Source: Aristolochia californica (Eukaryota > Streptophyta > Magnoliopsida > Piperales > Aristolochiaceae). Taken from it: a stretch of DNA of 64,000 nt. Shown in pieces: positions 1 through 11,645 of this stretch. The stretch's first letter is position 1; each line of letters begins with the position of its first letter. A program made the position numbers and the translations under genes. Where the stretch lies: NCBI GenBank assembly GCA_029961685.1, contig JARWKL010000010.1, forward strand, positions 28,924,111-28,988,110, in the 5' to 3' direction. The notes below the pieces were generated by a model. That model did not search any database. It was not told the origin of the DNA and worked only from the letters and a program-made list of their open reading frames with translations.

Positions 1-1203
1 GTAATTCAAGTGACCCTCAAACTTATAATAAGAGCTTGAGGAATAAAGAAACCTGAATCTTGTACTTGCTCAGGAGTCCAGCCCTTTCAAAAAATATAAA
101 TGGAAGTCCTGACAAGAAAAAGACACTCTCGTGCAGACAAAAACTGCCCAGAGAAGCCAGATGGAAGTCACTGAAATGAGTGATTAGATACTGCAACAGA
201 AACAAAAAGTTAGAGAAAAAAGAGAACAAGCCAACCGAAGAACATGCATGTTCTCCCTAGTGGAGGCATGTGATAAATTAGAAGAAACTGTGTAGAAACT
301 GGCTCATTGTGTTCAATTCTGCAGTAATCTTAGTATGAAGCATTTCTTCGAAAGACCCCATGGCAAAATCAAAAATCAATGAAGAATAATTATTACAATA
401 ATAATAACAGCAATCGTAATATCAGTATTCAATATTATTAACGATACTGTGAATATAGATATTATTAATATTTATTAACATTAAATCTTCATATTAAATA
501 ATTAAACATTGAAAATTGGGGGAAGAGAAAAAGATACCATGTCATTCATAAGAATTTGAAAAAATAAATAAAGTACGAAAGCATTCAGACATGCATGAAA
601 GCTCCACCAGGACAATGTAGACGACGTTTTTCAACGTCAAAACTTTAGAAAGAGACATAATTAGTTGATTTGAATGGCTTTTCACCATAAAACAAAAAAA
701 AAAAACAAACGAACGAAAAAAGATTTGAATCACTGCCAACAAATCCGGTGTCCGGACACGCATTTCCATCACACGTGTAATAGCAGATTCCCACATTTTC
801 AGCAAAGAATATTTAAGAAAATACGAAAAAATGAAAAAAAAAAAAAAAAAAGACAGCACGGAGGCTGGAATTTGTTCCAATTCTCGGAGAAGAATAAAGA
901 GAGGCCCAATAAAGGAAATATGCACAATAAAATAACCGTGAAGCGCAGGACACGACTTGGATTAACATGCGAGAATCAAATTCTCAGTATCTATGGAACA
1001 TTTTGAAGTATCAGAAGAAAAAACCAAAAGAACAGAAACCTCACCACGCAGTCCTGCATTTCGAAGAAAGAGAAAAAAAAAAGGTAGAGAAAAGAGAACG
1101 AAACGCACTCCGCAGAAAATCCATAGAATCTCCAGATCTAATAAAGAAATAGAAATGGTGAAATAGAGAAAAAAGATGAAAAAGAAAAAAATGGACGTAG
1201 AAA
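1..1203. other. AT-rich non-coding stretch, possibly an intron
   Basis: I see no convincing gene here. Open frames on both strands come from purine/pyrimidine asymmetry (A-runs near 690-710 and 830-852, giving poly-Lys one way and poly-Phe/Ser the other). An AATATTATTA-rich patch lies at 370-500. The stretch would be intron if the small minus-strand exon proposed at 1210-1239 is real. Confidence 0.4.
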
Positions 1204-1209
1204 CTTTAC

Positions 1210-1239
1210 CCGCCAACCGGATTCGAGAAACGACGCCAT
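1210..1239 (-). CDS. Candidate first coding exon of a minus-strand gene running off the left edge
   Basis: On the minus strand an ATG at 1239 opens ten codons (MASFLESGWR) that end in CGG directly before a good donor, GTAAAG. The upstream DNA (1240-1330) is GC-richer and lacks A-runs, as 5'-UTRs often do. No further exon is recognisable in the 1.2 kb available and the peptide matches nothing I know. This is a weak call made from splice context only. Confidence 0.18.
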
Positions 1240-1929
1240 GAATTCCGGCGAGCGAAGACGAAGAAGAGGTATCGTCGTTCGAAGAGAAGCGACTGGCGAG
1301 AGTAGTGGTTAAGAACAGGGCTTAGTGTAGTCTCCCGGTTACTGAGTCCTTCTGTTTCGGAGACACGATGACAGACTGTCCATGTGGGGAAGCCGATTCG
1401 CGTTCTCTGGCTTTGGTCGCATTATATATTGATTCCTCGTGGCTGTCTTTTTAGTGGCCTTGGCGGTCTCTAAGGCCACAAAACGCACGCCATGTTCAGG
1501 CACTCCTCGGATGATACCGAACAGATTCAGGAGATCTCCAACTCACGCTTTCCGGATATGCCCCGCTTCTCTATGCCTTCTGTGGTGTGTGGGCGTGGGA
1601 TTTCTTTGAACTGGGCAGGCGTTTTCCTCGCTTGGACCCATCTGCACGCTCACCCTTCGACTCTTAACCGGTATGCCCGACCCGACGCCTGGCATGACTT
1701 GAAGAAGTGCCTGAACCGGGTAAATGGTTACCTTACTGTTCCAGCCGACTCCAAATCGTATTTAGCTATTTTCTTTTTTAAATATAATATAATAGACTAT
1801 TAATAGTCTGATGAACACGATGGTTTTGTGAGACTTCTTAAGCCAAGTAGAGCATCCAAAACATGATCATTTCATGTTCTAAAACATAATCGATCATCCC
1901 ACTTGGATTGATCGATCAATTTTACCCAA
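1240..1929. other. Unassigned single-copy-looking DNA
   Basis: There is a 103-codon open frame on the plus strand at 1492-1803 of mixed composition that I do not recognise, with no splice or family support. A perfect 16-bp palindrome AGACTATTAATAGTCT lies at 1794-1809. A TATA-like TATATATTG occurs near 1424. The end of the stretch (1880-1925) enters the GATCGATCAA repeat. Confidence 0.3.
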
Positions 1930-3814
1930 TAGGGGTGGCTCGAGTTCGGCTCAGTGCCGGCTCGATTCGATTTGGTATCTCTCGAGCTCGAGATCCAAAA
2001 TCGGCTCATTTGAGTTAACGAGCCGAGCTCTACCGAATCAAGGTTCGGCTCGAAAATGGGCGAGTCAGCTCGTTTGAGATCGGGAGCGGCGGCGGGGGGG
2101 GGGGGGGGGGGGGGGAACGTTGAGCCCCTCTCGTCCGCCACTCTGGCTGCCTCTGTCGCCATTGACAGCTCCTAGCCGGCCACTACATCCTCTTCCCTCT
2201 GATTTCTTCCTCTTCCTTTGATTTCTTCTTCTTCCTCCGATTTCTTCGCCTCATCTGTTTCCGTCGCCGCCGCTTCCATCGCCACAACCTCCGTCGCCGA
2301 CGACAAGTCCTTGGCGGCGACGTGCCTTCGCTCTATGTCGTCTCGGCGGAAAAACAAAGTACAAAGAGATACCTAAGTTTGGAGAAAATAATTTCTCCCA
2401 CCCCCGCGTGAAGTCGATTTTGCACGTGTGAAAGTCACACGTGCGAGATCATAAACCAATGAAACCCCGAACTAGACGATTTCGCACGTGTGAAAGTCAC
2501 ATGTGCGAGATCATAAACAAGTAAAAAAAAAAAAACTCTTTGTCCCTTTCTCATGGCTCTTGAAGAAATTAAAAAGACATTTTAGTAGAAATACATTTTT
2601 AGAGACTATTAGTGGTTTTTTCAATAAATATTGAAAAGACTTTTTTAGTAGAAATATAGAGACCATTAGTGCCTCATGTTTTTTGGAAACATTTTTCTAA
2701 TTAGAAATTTTTATTAAAAAATCATATAATTTTCTAAGTAAGATTTTCTTGCCAAGATGGGCTAGAAAACCGTATAGAAAAATTTTGAATAAGTATTTGA
2801 CAGTTGATGCTATAATACTTTTAGCATGAGGCAATTTTCATAGCAATTTTGTGTTTGACATTTTATTTGATTAAAAATTTATCAATAAGTATAGTAATAT
2901 ATTAGATTGATTATTAATTTTTATTTATTTCTCTATAAGTGGCAATAAGATGTCCATTTAACTTTCCTAAGAAAATTTTAAAATATTTCTTGTAATTTTC
3001 TAGTAAGTCTCTAATAGTAATAGGATTTTATTTAAAGGTTTTTTTGGAAATATGTTTCCTAGGAAAAATATTTCTAGTTTTTCCTAGAATATAAATTTTC
3101 AATCAGGGCACTAAAGAGGTCATTGTAAATTTATAGCCAGATTCAAAAGTTACAAAATAAGCTAGACAACATTTGGGGTAAAAAAAATTAATATTGGTTG
3201 GTTCTAATCTATTATCGAGATTCAATCCCGAACCTCCCCTATCATTCTTTTTTTAAAAAAGTAGGCATAATTTTATAGATAATTTATTTGACATATATTT
3301 TATGTGGAGTATTAAATGTAGGTTAACCTCGAACTCAGCTAGAGTTCAAGCTCGAACTCGAACTCGGCTAAAATTATTAGGCTTGAGCTTGATTACAATT
3401 TTAGGCTCGAGGTTAGGTCGGCTAGAGCTCGAGTTCGAAATCTTTAAATCAAGCTCGGCTCGAACATAGGAAGGTTCAGACTTAGCTGGATTCGATGTTA
3501 CCCTTATGCTCAATTTTAAGTAGAGGTCATGACCAATTTTATGTAGTGGGCATGCCCAATTTTATGTAAAATATACGCTCAATTTTTATGTAAAATGTAT
3601 GTATAATTTATATACAATTTATTTGACATACATTTTTTGAAAAGTTTTAAATATATGTTGGAGCTCGAACTCGAGACATGTAATTTTTGAAAAGTTTTAA
3701 ATGAATGTTGGAGCTCGATAACAATTTTAGGCTCGAGCTCGAATTCGAAATATTTAAATCAGGCTCGGCTCGAACTTAGGCAGGTTCGGGCTGCTCAGCT
3801 CGATGCCACCCCGA
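1930..3814. mobile_element. Non-autonomous hAT-like element (copy 1, longer form)
   Basis: The left end reads TAGGGGTGGC and the right end GCCACCCC followed by GA, an imperfect inverted repeat, with GCTCGAGCTCGG-type subterminal sequence on both sides. The 8-bp flanks (1922-1929 and 3815-3822) agree at 5 of 8 positions, so the duplication is decayed. A second member at 16865-18126 in opposite orientation has the same ends and shares most of 2500-3814 but lacks about 0.5 kb from the left part (2040-2480). That part holds a G22 run (2094-2115) and a GC-rich stretch. hAT is inferred from the terminal sequence and from the 8-bp duplication of the sister copy. No transposase is inside. Confidence 0.75.
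2422..2507. repeat. Two tandem CACGTG-centred palindromes
   Basis: Positions 2422-2444 form a perfect inverted repeat with 10-bp arms and a 3-bp loop (GCACGTGTGA AAG TCACACGTGC). About 62 bp on, 2483-2507 repeats it with one arm mismatch, and 'gagatcataaac' follows both. CACGTG is the plant G-box core bound by bZIP and bHLH factors; binding here is only inferred. The sister element keeps a single half-site near 18071. Confidence 0.6.
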
Positions 3815-3819
3815 CAACC

Positions 3820-4829
3820 CAGGCAAATAAATTTTACTTAAAATGATCGGTCAACTCACCTGATCGATTGATCAGGCAGAATCTTGCTAGTAAGAGACAT
3901 AAAGCATGATCGATCGTAGAAAATTCATTGTTCAATCATACTTGTATTGCATAGCCAAAGGGAATTTTGATTGATCAATCATCCCTTTGTCAATGATTTA
4001 TCAACTTAACTTTTTTGGACCAACACAGTAACATATTGATCTATCAGTCCATTGATCAATAAGTCACTGTTTGATAGAAAAGTAGTCGTTATAATCGATT
4101 GATCGATCAATCACTTTATAGCAATTGATCAATCAATGTACCGATCAATCACTTTATAGTAATTGATCAATCACAGTACTGATTGATCGATAACAAAAAA
4201 TTCTCTGTGTCCTTATGGTGGGTATATGTTTTATATAAATTGCTTTTATGCATGATTTATAATTACATGTACAACTTGATTTTAATTTGATAATCTCAAT
4301 TGACCCCTTTTTTGAGAAACCACCTGGGCCAACATAGAGATGTGTTAGAATCGAGATTTAAGTTTATAAAATGGATTCGGTTTTTAAAACTTTTCCAAAG
4401 TAGACTCCCGATATTCAACAAGTAAAACCTTGGTTATTTTCTTTTTGTTGCATTTATTACAATACTATAGTTTCTTTGTTTTATGTGCCTAGGTGTGCCA
4501 TGTGTGGGAAAAATATGAACCATAATTATGAATTTGAGAATAAAATAATCTTAATTAATTTTCTTTATATGTTTTGTTATGGCTCATGCAATTATGTTTT
4601 TGTTTCCATGGTTTTTTCTTAATCTTGAGGTGATTGTGGTTTCTATTATAGCTCTATGGCTGAGTCTAACCATGCAACAACTGAAAGTTAGCCATTTGTA
4701 AGTGAAGGAAATAATAGCACTGAAATAGTAGCTAATTAGGTCATTGATAGTGCTTTTGAAGCCACTGGTAATTCTACTCTAGCCACTTATAGTATTAGTC
4801 AAACTCTAGAACCTTCACAAACACAAGGG
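3820..4829. other. Repeat remainder and featureless AT-rich DNA before the hAT relic
   Basis: The first 380 bp is the resumed GATCGATCAA repeat. From about 4200 to 4660 nothing codes. From about 4660 a Ser/Thr-rich degraded reading frame leads into the zinc finger of the hAT pseudogene, so the true start of that gene may lie here. Confidence 0.4.
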
Positions 4830-6195
4830 AGAGGGACACAATGGATTATTTTAGCAGTGTAGAATGATTTTCAAAAAATAAGAAAAAATGAGATAGACAT
4901 GGCTAGATGTAATTATTGTAACACCTAGCAAAAAAGTTGTTTTCAACATTTGAGGAGGTGCCCAAAAAAGAAAATTCTAGAGATTAGGCAAAGGTTATTA
5001 TCCTCTATACATCAAAGTAGTGGAAGTACAAGTTTCACAAGTCATATGTTTGATCAAGAGAGACTTAGAGCTAATATCACTAAGTGGGTTGTATTAGAGG
5101 AACAACTATTGCCTATTGTTGAAAGTTCATGCTTTAGGAATATGATAAAGGAGGTAACCTTGTGTATCAACTCATTTCTCGTACTACTTTGAAAAGAGAC
5201 ATCTTGAAGATGTATAATAGTGAAAAGACAAACCTTTTGGAAGAGTTGGATAAACCATCTAATAGAATGGTCATCACGACTAACAGGTGGACTTTAGTGC
5301 AAAGAAAGGGTACTTGCCCATTAGTCCTCACGGCATTGATGATTCTTGGAAGTTACAAAAGTGCCTCTTGATGTAGGTCTTAAACTTATATCCATATTTT
5401 TTTATGTTATTTAAAAATTTTATATCTTATATTATGTTGACACTAGCAATGATAAAATCCTTTGTACATTTTTCATTAGGTTTGTTTACGTTCATTCTCC
5501 TCATACAAAAGATGTAATGTGTGAAGCTCTGTTGGATTCTTTTTGGAACGGAGTATAGAAAGAAAGTTCTCTTGTATTATTGTAGACAATTATTCTACTA
5601 ATGATGCTTGCATAATATTACTTGGGGAAAAACTTTCTCATCCTATTGTGATTGATGAATAGTTTTTGTATGTTCAATGTGATGCCCATATTCTTAACAT
5701 AGTTGTTCAAGAAGGTCTTGGACAAATAAAAAAAGCAATAGATATTTTAAGAGATTGGGTTGTGTATTGGATTGCAAGCCCTCAAAGAGTTGAAATTTTT
5801 GAAGGAATGACTCGTCAATTGAGAGTTTTTTTACAAAAAGAAGTTGATTTTGGATTGTAAAATCCAATGGAACTCCACATATAAGATGCTTCAAGTGGCT
5901 TTAGAATACAAAGATATATTTTTACGTTTGAAACAACGTGAAAAATTGAGCATATAATTGCTAACTGAAGAAGAGTGGAGAATGGCAAATAAAATATGTT
6001 CAAAATTAGAGGTATTTTATGAGGTCACTGAGTTATTTTCAGGTACTAAATGCCTCACATTGAACATTATTTTTACAAAAATGTGTGATATTAAGTTAGC
6101 ATTAAGTAGGTGGAGTGAGTCCATGGATCATGTTATTTCTTTGATTGCACAACAATGCTTACCAAATTTGACAAGTATTAGAAGAATTGTTCTTT
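4830..6195 (+). pseudogene. hAT-family transposase relic (BED zinc finger, Ac/ricesleeper type)
   Basis: Broken plus-strand frames read in order as a hAT transposase. A BED-type finger comes first (CNYC about 4907-4920, then HLRRCP about 4950-4970). Next is RTTLKRDILKMY with a LLEELDK...TTNRWT block (5180-5300), where active enzymes have TTDMWT. Then QCDAHILNIVVQEGL and a WIASPQR block (5675-5800), and finally EEWRMANKICSKLEVFYEVT with FSGTK (5960-6050) and the following DIKLALSRW. At least five stops or frame changes separate the blocks, the catalytic Asp of TTD is Asn, and the C-terminal dimerisation domain is missing after about 6195. It is a dead gene. Confidence 0.85.
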
Positions 6196-7612
6196 AATTT
6201 TGGCTATTGGAGTTATTTGGAGAGTTTTGAATCTCACTCGGAAAAGGTTGTTGTGTTTTTTATTTCCACTTGAGTTTTTTCCCTCACCTAAGTTTGATTT
6301 CCAGCTTACTCACATTTCAAGAAGTTGTAAGCCCTTCAAACTATTTGATTATAAGTTGGTTGTCAACCATTCAAAAAAATAAAAATAAAAAAGAATTCCT
6401 TTGTCACACAAGTACACATTACTTAGATGATGAGGCTACAACCTCTCTCTCTCTCATAAAGCATCTCTTTCCTTTATCTACTTTTCCTCTGATCATTACA
6501 AACTGGTAAGCTTGTGGATCTTTTATGGCAGTTCTTAGGCAAACTGATAGACTGGGGAAGCTATTAGTCTTTGAAATTGAGTGGATTTTACCTGGTATGC
6601 ATCATGATTCCTGTTTAGTCTTTTCGACACAAATGACTTCTATGGCTAGTTTAGTCGAAAAAAATAAATTTATCTATAATGTTGTTTTTTGCTTTTTACA
6701 GGTTGTTTAGAATTTGAACGAATGGCCACATCTAAATGAAATAGCTCAAAGCTGCAAGGCAAATTAGGTGAAGGATAATATCAAGTATTGCCACTTTGAA
6801 AGCATCACTGCCATATCATTTCAAATTAAGATTTTTAAGGGTTCGATACAAACATGGAAACCGGTGATTGACAGAAATGCCTAAGAACTGGCTATTTGTT
6901 GTTCATAGTATTATTGTTCTAAGTGTGTTTATTGAAAATAAATGTATGTTGCATAACTTTGCTTACTAGAGTGCATAAATGTTTTAGCCAACACAAGGCA
7001 ATCCAAGATGGAAGCTATTATAAATGATGACATTATGCTTTTGATGGCCACCCCATCTACCAGTATAGCAGAAAATCGGCTTAAGAGAACAAAGGGAAGC
7101 TAACAATTGGGGTGATGTGGGACAACTCCAAATTCGTTGCAATAGAAGGCGAAACAAATAGCTCCAAATTAGTCTCATTCTCATTCCTTGATAGACTCCT
7201 AGGTGCCTCACTAATGCATGTTGAAAAAGACTTCTCCATTCCTCAAGTTAAAGAAGATGTTTCATCACATCTCGCAGGATGATAATCCTCCTAGACAGAA
7301 TCAGTAGCTTAAACCATCATTTGCAAACTCATAGTGGTCCAAACGAGGTTGCACATGAGTGCTTGGCTCTTGCCTGACACTTTGCATAAGAAAAAAAGGA
7401 CAACATTTCAAAAATATAAAAAATTATACACAACATGTAGGTGAACTTACCAACACGCATTCACGTTGTAAATTCACAAGCAGTTCCAGTATCACATGAT
7501 TTACAACCTACGTCGTCTTCGTTGGTTATCTGTTAATCATGGATAGGTCTATTATTTACTCAAATCTTAAGACACCAATAGGCCTTTTGTACAGTAGACC
7601 AAAGAAAATAAA
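6196..7612. other. No recognisable gene
   Basis: Frames of 60-80 codons on both strands (for example 6984-7211 minus) show no family signature. Some of the DNA just after 6195 may be decayed hAT C-terminal sequence, but I cannot show it. A CT run lies at 6440-6460. Confidence 0.4.
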
Positions 7613-7681
7613 TGATTTTGCTGGGAATCAAACCCAAAATCTCGGGTTAAACTAGTGCCTTATCCATTAGATATCAAAGTC
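7613..7681 (-). tRNA. tRNA-like sequence, probably a tRNA-Arg pseudogene or SINE head
   Basis: On the minus strand the sequence has an A-box-like TATCTAATGGATAAGGC, the common ATGGATAAGGCACTAG stretch of plant tRNA-Arg, and a B-box-like GGTTTGATTCCC. The terminal seven bases (GACTTTG and CAAAATC) pair at six of seven positions. The anticodon stem does not fold cleanly, so a functional tRNA is unlikely. Confidence 0.4.
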
Positions 7682-9138
7682 TTCAATGACTCTTAGCTCT
7701 TCCATTACGGTATTTATGGACTGTCCAATAGATAAACAAAACGCAAGAGGAAGGTTTGGGTTGAAACGGTCTTGCATTTTAAGGCATACAAATAATTTTA
7801 CCTTGGAGGTGATTTCTCACTATAATAATTTTATAGACATTCATCCACACAATCTGATTTTGGGTCCATAAAGAATGCCACATGCAAATTTTATTTTATT
7901 TCATAGTTGGAAATCTCAACCGTGTCTATGGTCATGCTTTAGAAATCATGCTTTTATATATCTGATGCTTAACTTACCCCATCTTAAGCTAGAATTCCAG
8001 ATAAAGCACGTGCCTTCTCACAATCTCACTAGCACTTGCAGTTTTGTTCTTAACAAGTACCTATGCAGCAAGTAAACATAACAATTATATAAGAAAGCAA
8101 CATTCCTCCATGTGTATTACTCTTCATACCTAAAATACTCAATTTCTACTGATAAAAAAATGTGGAGTCTCAGAATTTACTTTTTCCGAAAAAAAATATA
8201 TACTAACAAGTTGTGTTGTATTTCTATTCAAAATATAACAATTTTTCTTCCAAGTTGGCCAATAGAAGTTCCCCAAGAACTTCTTAATAGAATAAAAAAA
8301 TAATGCAACTAGTATACAACTCAAGGCAGCCAGTACCTAACAACTCAAGGCAATCACTTATATATACATCTAACACCTGAAGGCACTTGCAAAAAAATTA
8401 GTCTTATCTAGGCCCAACAATAGCATCAAACACTTGTGAAAAAATTAAGTACTACAAACTGCAGCATATGAAAATCCATCGATCTTGCTTATTATCCTGG
8501 CAAAAACGTACACCTAGCGAGAATATCAACATAGGCAAAAAAATCATAAAGAAATTTTAAAAGTGTTCATAAATATATGATGAAAAAATCATGTTTTCTC
8601 AAGCTTACGTAATATGCTCCTTTTCCTCAGGGGCTTCCATTGGCCTCAAACCTGCACAGATAATGAAAAGCTAGTTAAAAGTGTAGGCCCTGCAATAGCA
8701 TTAGACACTTGTGATAAAATTAAGTATTACAAATTACAGCATCTGAAAATCCACCAATCCTATTTGTTATTCTATTTATTGCAAATTCAGATTGTAACAT
8801 AAATAAAATAAGGATAAAATATAAGCACAACAACCTTTACCACACCCAAAAAACAACCTTGAGACAAGGAATGCATCAATGAATAATAGAATGGTAAGAT
8901 TTATATCCAAAAACACTTCACTCACATCTACGCCTATCGGAGAACTTGATTCAAGACGTGGAGAACCTGAACATGGGCCACAATGAATAAGACAAGGACC
9001 AAATTACAAAAGTGGACAATGGACTTGATTTTTCTTCTGATATAATGCTACAGGTTGACTCATCCCAAAATGAATAATTAATGTTGGAGGATTTTTCCCT
9101 CACTAATAGGCTCAAGATTTCCTAATCAAAATCGATAT
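7682..9138. other. Unassigned DNA with an imperfect direct repeat
   Basis: A segment of about 105 bp at 8405-8510 is repeated with divergence at 8680-8787 (shared phrases 'caatagcat', 'acacttgtga', 'aaattaagta'). On the minus strand 8609-8651 looks like a 43-nt exon between a TGCAG acceptor and a GTAAGC donor, but I recognise no product. This stretch is not part of the segmental duplication, which begins at about 9139. Confidence 0.4.
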
Positions 9139-9796
9139 GTATGTTCCCCCACAAAAACACCACTAACACCCAACAAACAAACCTAGGACATTGAGCACAC
9201 GTATAATGCCACAAAAATGATGGGAGTTTTATGCACCAACACACTAGAAGGGAATAATAAGGTGATGTTTAGGTTGGCCAAATAATCTATTTAGTTGGAG
9301 ATGAATCAATCATGGCAAGGCCTACCTAAATTTGCAATAAAAAGATGCTCAAATGGACCTATTACCAATCAAGCCTATTTCTATTTTGGTGATAACCCAA
9401 AAACCATCACTAACACCTATTTAATTCCCTGTGATTGATAAAGATGAAAACTGTGATCCCAAGATATATGGCTAGTGTTAAGACAAGGGCAAGGTGAGTA
9501 ATTAGATCACAAACTATCTCATATATCAGTTTTGAAGCCTATAAATATGGTCTTTTGTCTACCATGACTGATAAAGTACCCATGATTATAGTGTCACTAG
9601 GATGGATATGAATCATTGCCTTATCCACACAATACTATGCAATTATGAATGAAAAAATAATCATCATAACTCCTATAATACATAAAATGGTTATCATCAC
9701 ATTAGTTAGTGGTGAAGAGAGCATTTCACTCATACATTATTTTATTGTATGGCCAAATAATTGTTCTTGGATGAAAGACTTTTGTGATTTCTTACT

Positions 9797-10545
9797 CGAA
9801 TGTGGCAAGAGAAGAATTGTGTACTTCTGGAGGGACATATGTTGTTGTTCTCACAAAGATGTAGACCTTTTCATCTGATATAGTTCATCAAAAGCAAGTA
9901 AATAACCAAATAACCAATAAACCTGGAAAAAAAGTCAACTCAGACAAGATTTTAGTTTTCACTCACTAAGACGTTGGTAGTAATTTAATTTGGCTATCCT
10001 TCATTGGCTTTACACTACTAAAATCAACAATTTTAATATGCCCATCTTAAGTAAGTAGCAAATTCTCTGGCTGGCATTGGAAAAGTATTAGCACGTAAAA
10101 TAACTTAGTAATTGCATCTTCCGTTATACATATAATCAAATAGTAAAGTCAAAATTAGACCTTGGAGAAAACTACTCCAATCTCAAATTATATGATATTA
10201 TAGCTAAGAAAACAAAACATAATTGGACATTATAGGAGACATATATGAAAAAATAACTCCACAGAAGCCAACTTAATATCTCGATGAATTAAAGCTACAC
10301 CATGTATATATTTTGGTGCATCAATGACTTCAATTGCATAGAATCTAGAATCAGCCTCTAAAAGATGCCCTTTCTACCGTCAAAGAAATAAAAATTAATG
10401 ATGATCATGATGGATGCCACCTGGAGAAAGGAAATGTAAGCTCATTTGCATGCAAAGGATACCCTGGTTATTTGATGAAAAAGCTCTCCACCTTCACAAG
10501 ATTCCAGGGCCATATCTTCAATGAAATACTTAGCAAGACATACGG
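9797..10545 (-). pseudogene. PDK1 kinase fragment, unit 1
   Basis: Minus-strand blocks match plant 3-phosphoinositide-dependent protein kinase 1 in gene order. Block A (about 10545-10425) reads MALESCEGGELFHQITR, the hinge region. Block B (about 10385-10265) reads [10 protein letters not shown] with YIHG and LIHRDIK, the catalytic loop HRD. Block C (about 9880-9797) reads FVRTTTYVPPEVHNSS, the activation-segment end and P+1 loop, and stops at a GTAAG donor. Introns remain between blocks, so it was copied as DNA and not through mRNA. Stops and shifts break A and B, and the exon carrying the DFG motif is not visible. PDK1 identity is from the remembered family sequence. Confidence 0.8.
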
Positions 10546-10564
10546 TACAACTTTAGAATGGAGA

Positions 10565-11645
10565 TGATGGATTCCAAAGCCCATTCAGGTTTCCCTTTCA
10601 GAACATCTGTTAAAGACAACATATTAATGGCGACTTCAAATATGAATGCTGGGTCTACTGAAGCCAGGAAAGGAACCAGACCACAAACCTCTCTGCACAG
10701 TCCGAGCTGAGCATGTTGAATAAACCGTAATAGTAAATCTTAATCCAGAATTTACAATATGCTAGAAATTAGGATTGTGGATAAATACCTGAATCCATTC
10801 CGAAGTTTCGTCTTTCTGTTGCGGAATCACTATGACGAACGAAATGAACAGATGATTGGTTTTGTGGTCTTCCTCAACTAAATCGTCGTATTCCTCAATG
10901 GGACATTTGTCTCTCTTCCAGATGGGGAGAAGGGAAACTGTATGTGATTTAGTATATTGGGGACCATAACCATAATGTGTCTTCTTATATAGGGTTCCCA
11001 TAATTCCCTATGGTATCTACTCAATTGGCCCATATTCATAGCCCATATCCATGGCCCATATTCCTTAATGGGCTTCACAAAATTAGACCACTTAATTTAG
11101 CCCATTCCATTAAAAATAGAAAATATAATTGCATAATAAATATGTTACCCAAATTAGAATAGGAAATGTGAATTTCCTGACAGAGCACACTACCAATACT
11201 GCTATTACTCCTAGAGAGCTTACGATAGACCTCCACAACACCTGAAGCCACAATCTTCATTGCATAAATGATAGGAAAAACCGTGTCCTAAAAACTCTCT
11301 ATTGGAAGAACCAAAGGCCTTGCCATTAAAGTGTTCCTCGTCTTTCGAACAAAATCTTCAATATAAGCAACTGAATTAGATTTTATAGCAAAAGAATTTT
11401 CACTATCTAGAACCTTATCGACTGCAAACCTGCTCATTCTTTTCGAATCAACCTCCCAACCGATTCAAACACAACTTTGGAGACCGAATCGAATCAATCC
11501 CATGTATTCTACCATATGCATTTTCAAAAAGTTGTGATGTGATCCAGAAAAATAGAATTATGAGACCATCTTTGGTGAACATGGAACCGAGGGTTTCAGT
11601 GATGGAGAAGCAGAGATTACCACTAAGAGAGTTACAACATTTGTA
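10565..11645 (-). pseudogene. TPLATE N-terminal fragment, unit 1
   Basis: The minus strand matches the N-terminal ARM/HEAT region of TPLATE, the plant endocytic TPLATE-complex subunit. It has SLSGNLCFSITETLGS (about 11640), DSKRMSRFAVDKV and DSENSFAIKSN (about 11440-11370), ARPLVLPIESF, VFPIIYAMKIVASGVVEVYR (about 11290-11220), then after the solo LTR the block PAFIFEVAINMLSL with GKPEWALESII (about 10660-10570). At least two frame changes and a stop after LPIESF make it non-coding. It begins mid-protein and is followed at once, same strand, by PDK1: a fusion of two unrelated gene pieces. Confidence 0.85.
10714..11182 (-). mobile_element. Solo LTR with 5-bp target duplication
   Basis: The 469-bp block starts TGTTGAATAA, ends CCTGACA and is flanked by GAGCA on both sides (10709-10713 and 11183-11187). 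On the minus strand a CCTATATAAG TATA-type box lies near 10983, as expected in an LTR promoter, so the LTR points leftward. It sits inside the TPLATE fragment and is absent from unit 2, so it inserted after the duplication or was missed by the copied allele. Confidence 0.9.

Larger units (their letters stand above)
1880..4200. repeat. GATCGATCAA-rich degenerate repeat, split by a transposon
   Basis: Short palindromic words (TTGATCGATCAA, TGATCAATCA, GATCGATTGATCAG) recur at 1890-1925 and resume at about 3840-4200, where the near-identical phrase 'gatcaatcactttatag' appears twice (about 4105-4165). The two parts flank the element at 1930-3814, so that element landed inside the repeat. I cannot tell whether this is a decayed satellite or the subterminal region of another transposon such as the hAT relic at 4830-6195. 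Confidence 0.6.

Noticed and set aside
542..1216. Overlapping open frames rich in Phe/Leu/Ser on one strand and Lys/Glu/Arg on the other
   Set aside because: They arise from long A/T and purine runs, have no family signature, and change frame at every A-run.
1872..2162. 96-codon minus-strand frame with a poly-Pro segment
   Set aside because: The Pro run is the translation of G22, and the frame crosses the terminal repeat of the hAT-like element.
8405..8787. CRISPR-like or satellite array
   Set aside because: Only two diverged copies of one segment are present, with no spacers of regular length; CRISPR is also not expected in a plant nuclear genome.
9645..9878. Plus-strand frame (MNEKIIIITPII...) also present in unit 2 at 40212-40442
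   Set aside because: Its conservation is explained by the segmental duplication. The minus strand there carries the PDK1 exon with a proper donor, so the plus frame is a shadow over intron and exon.
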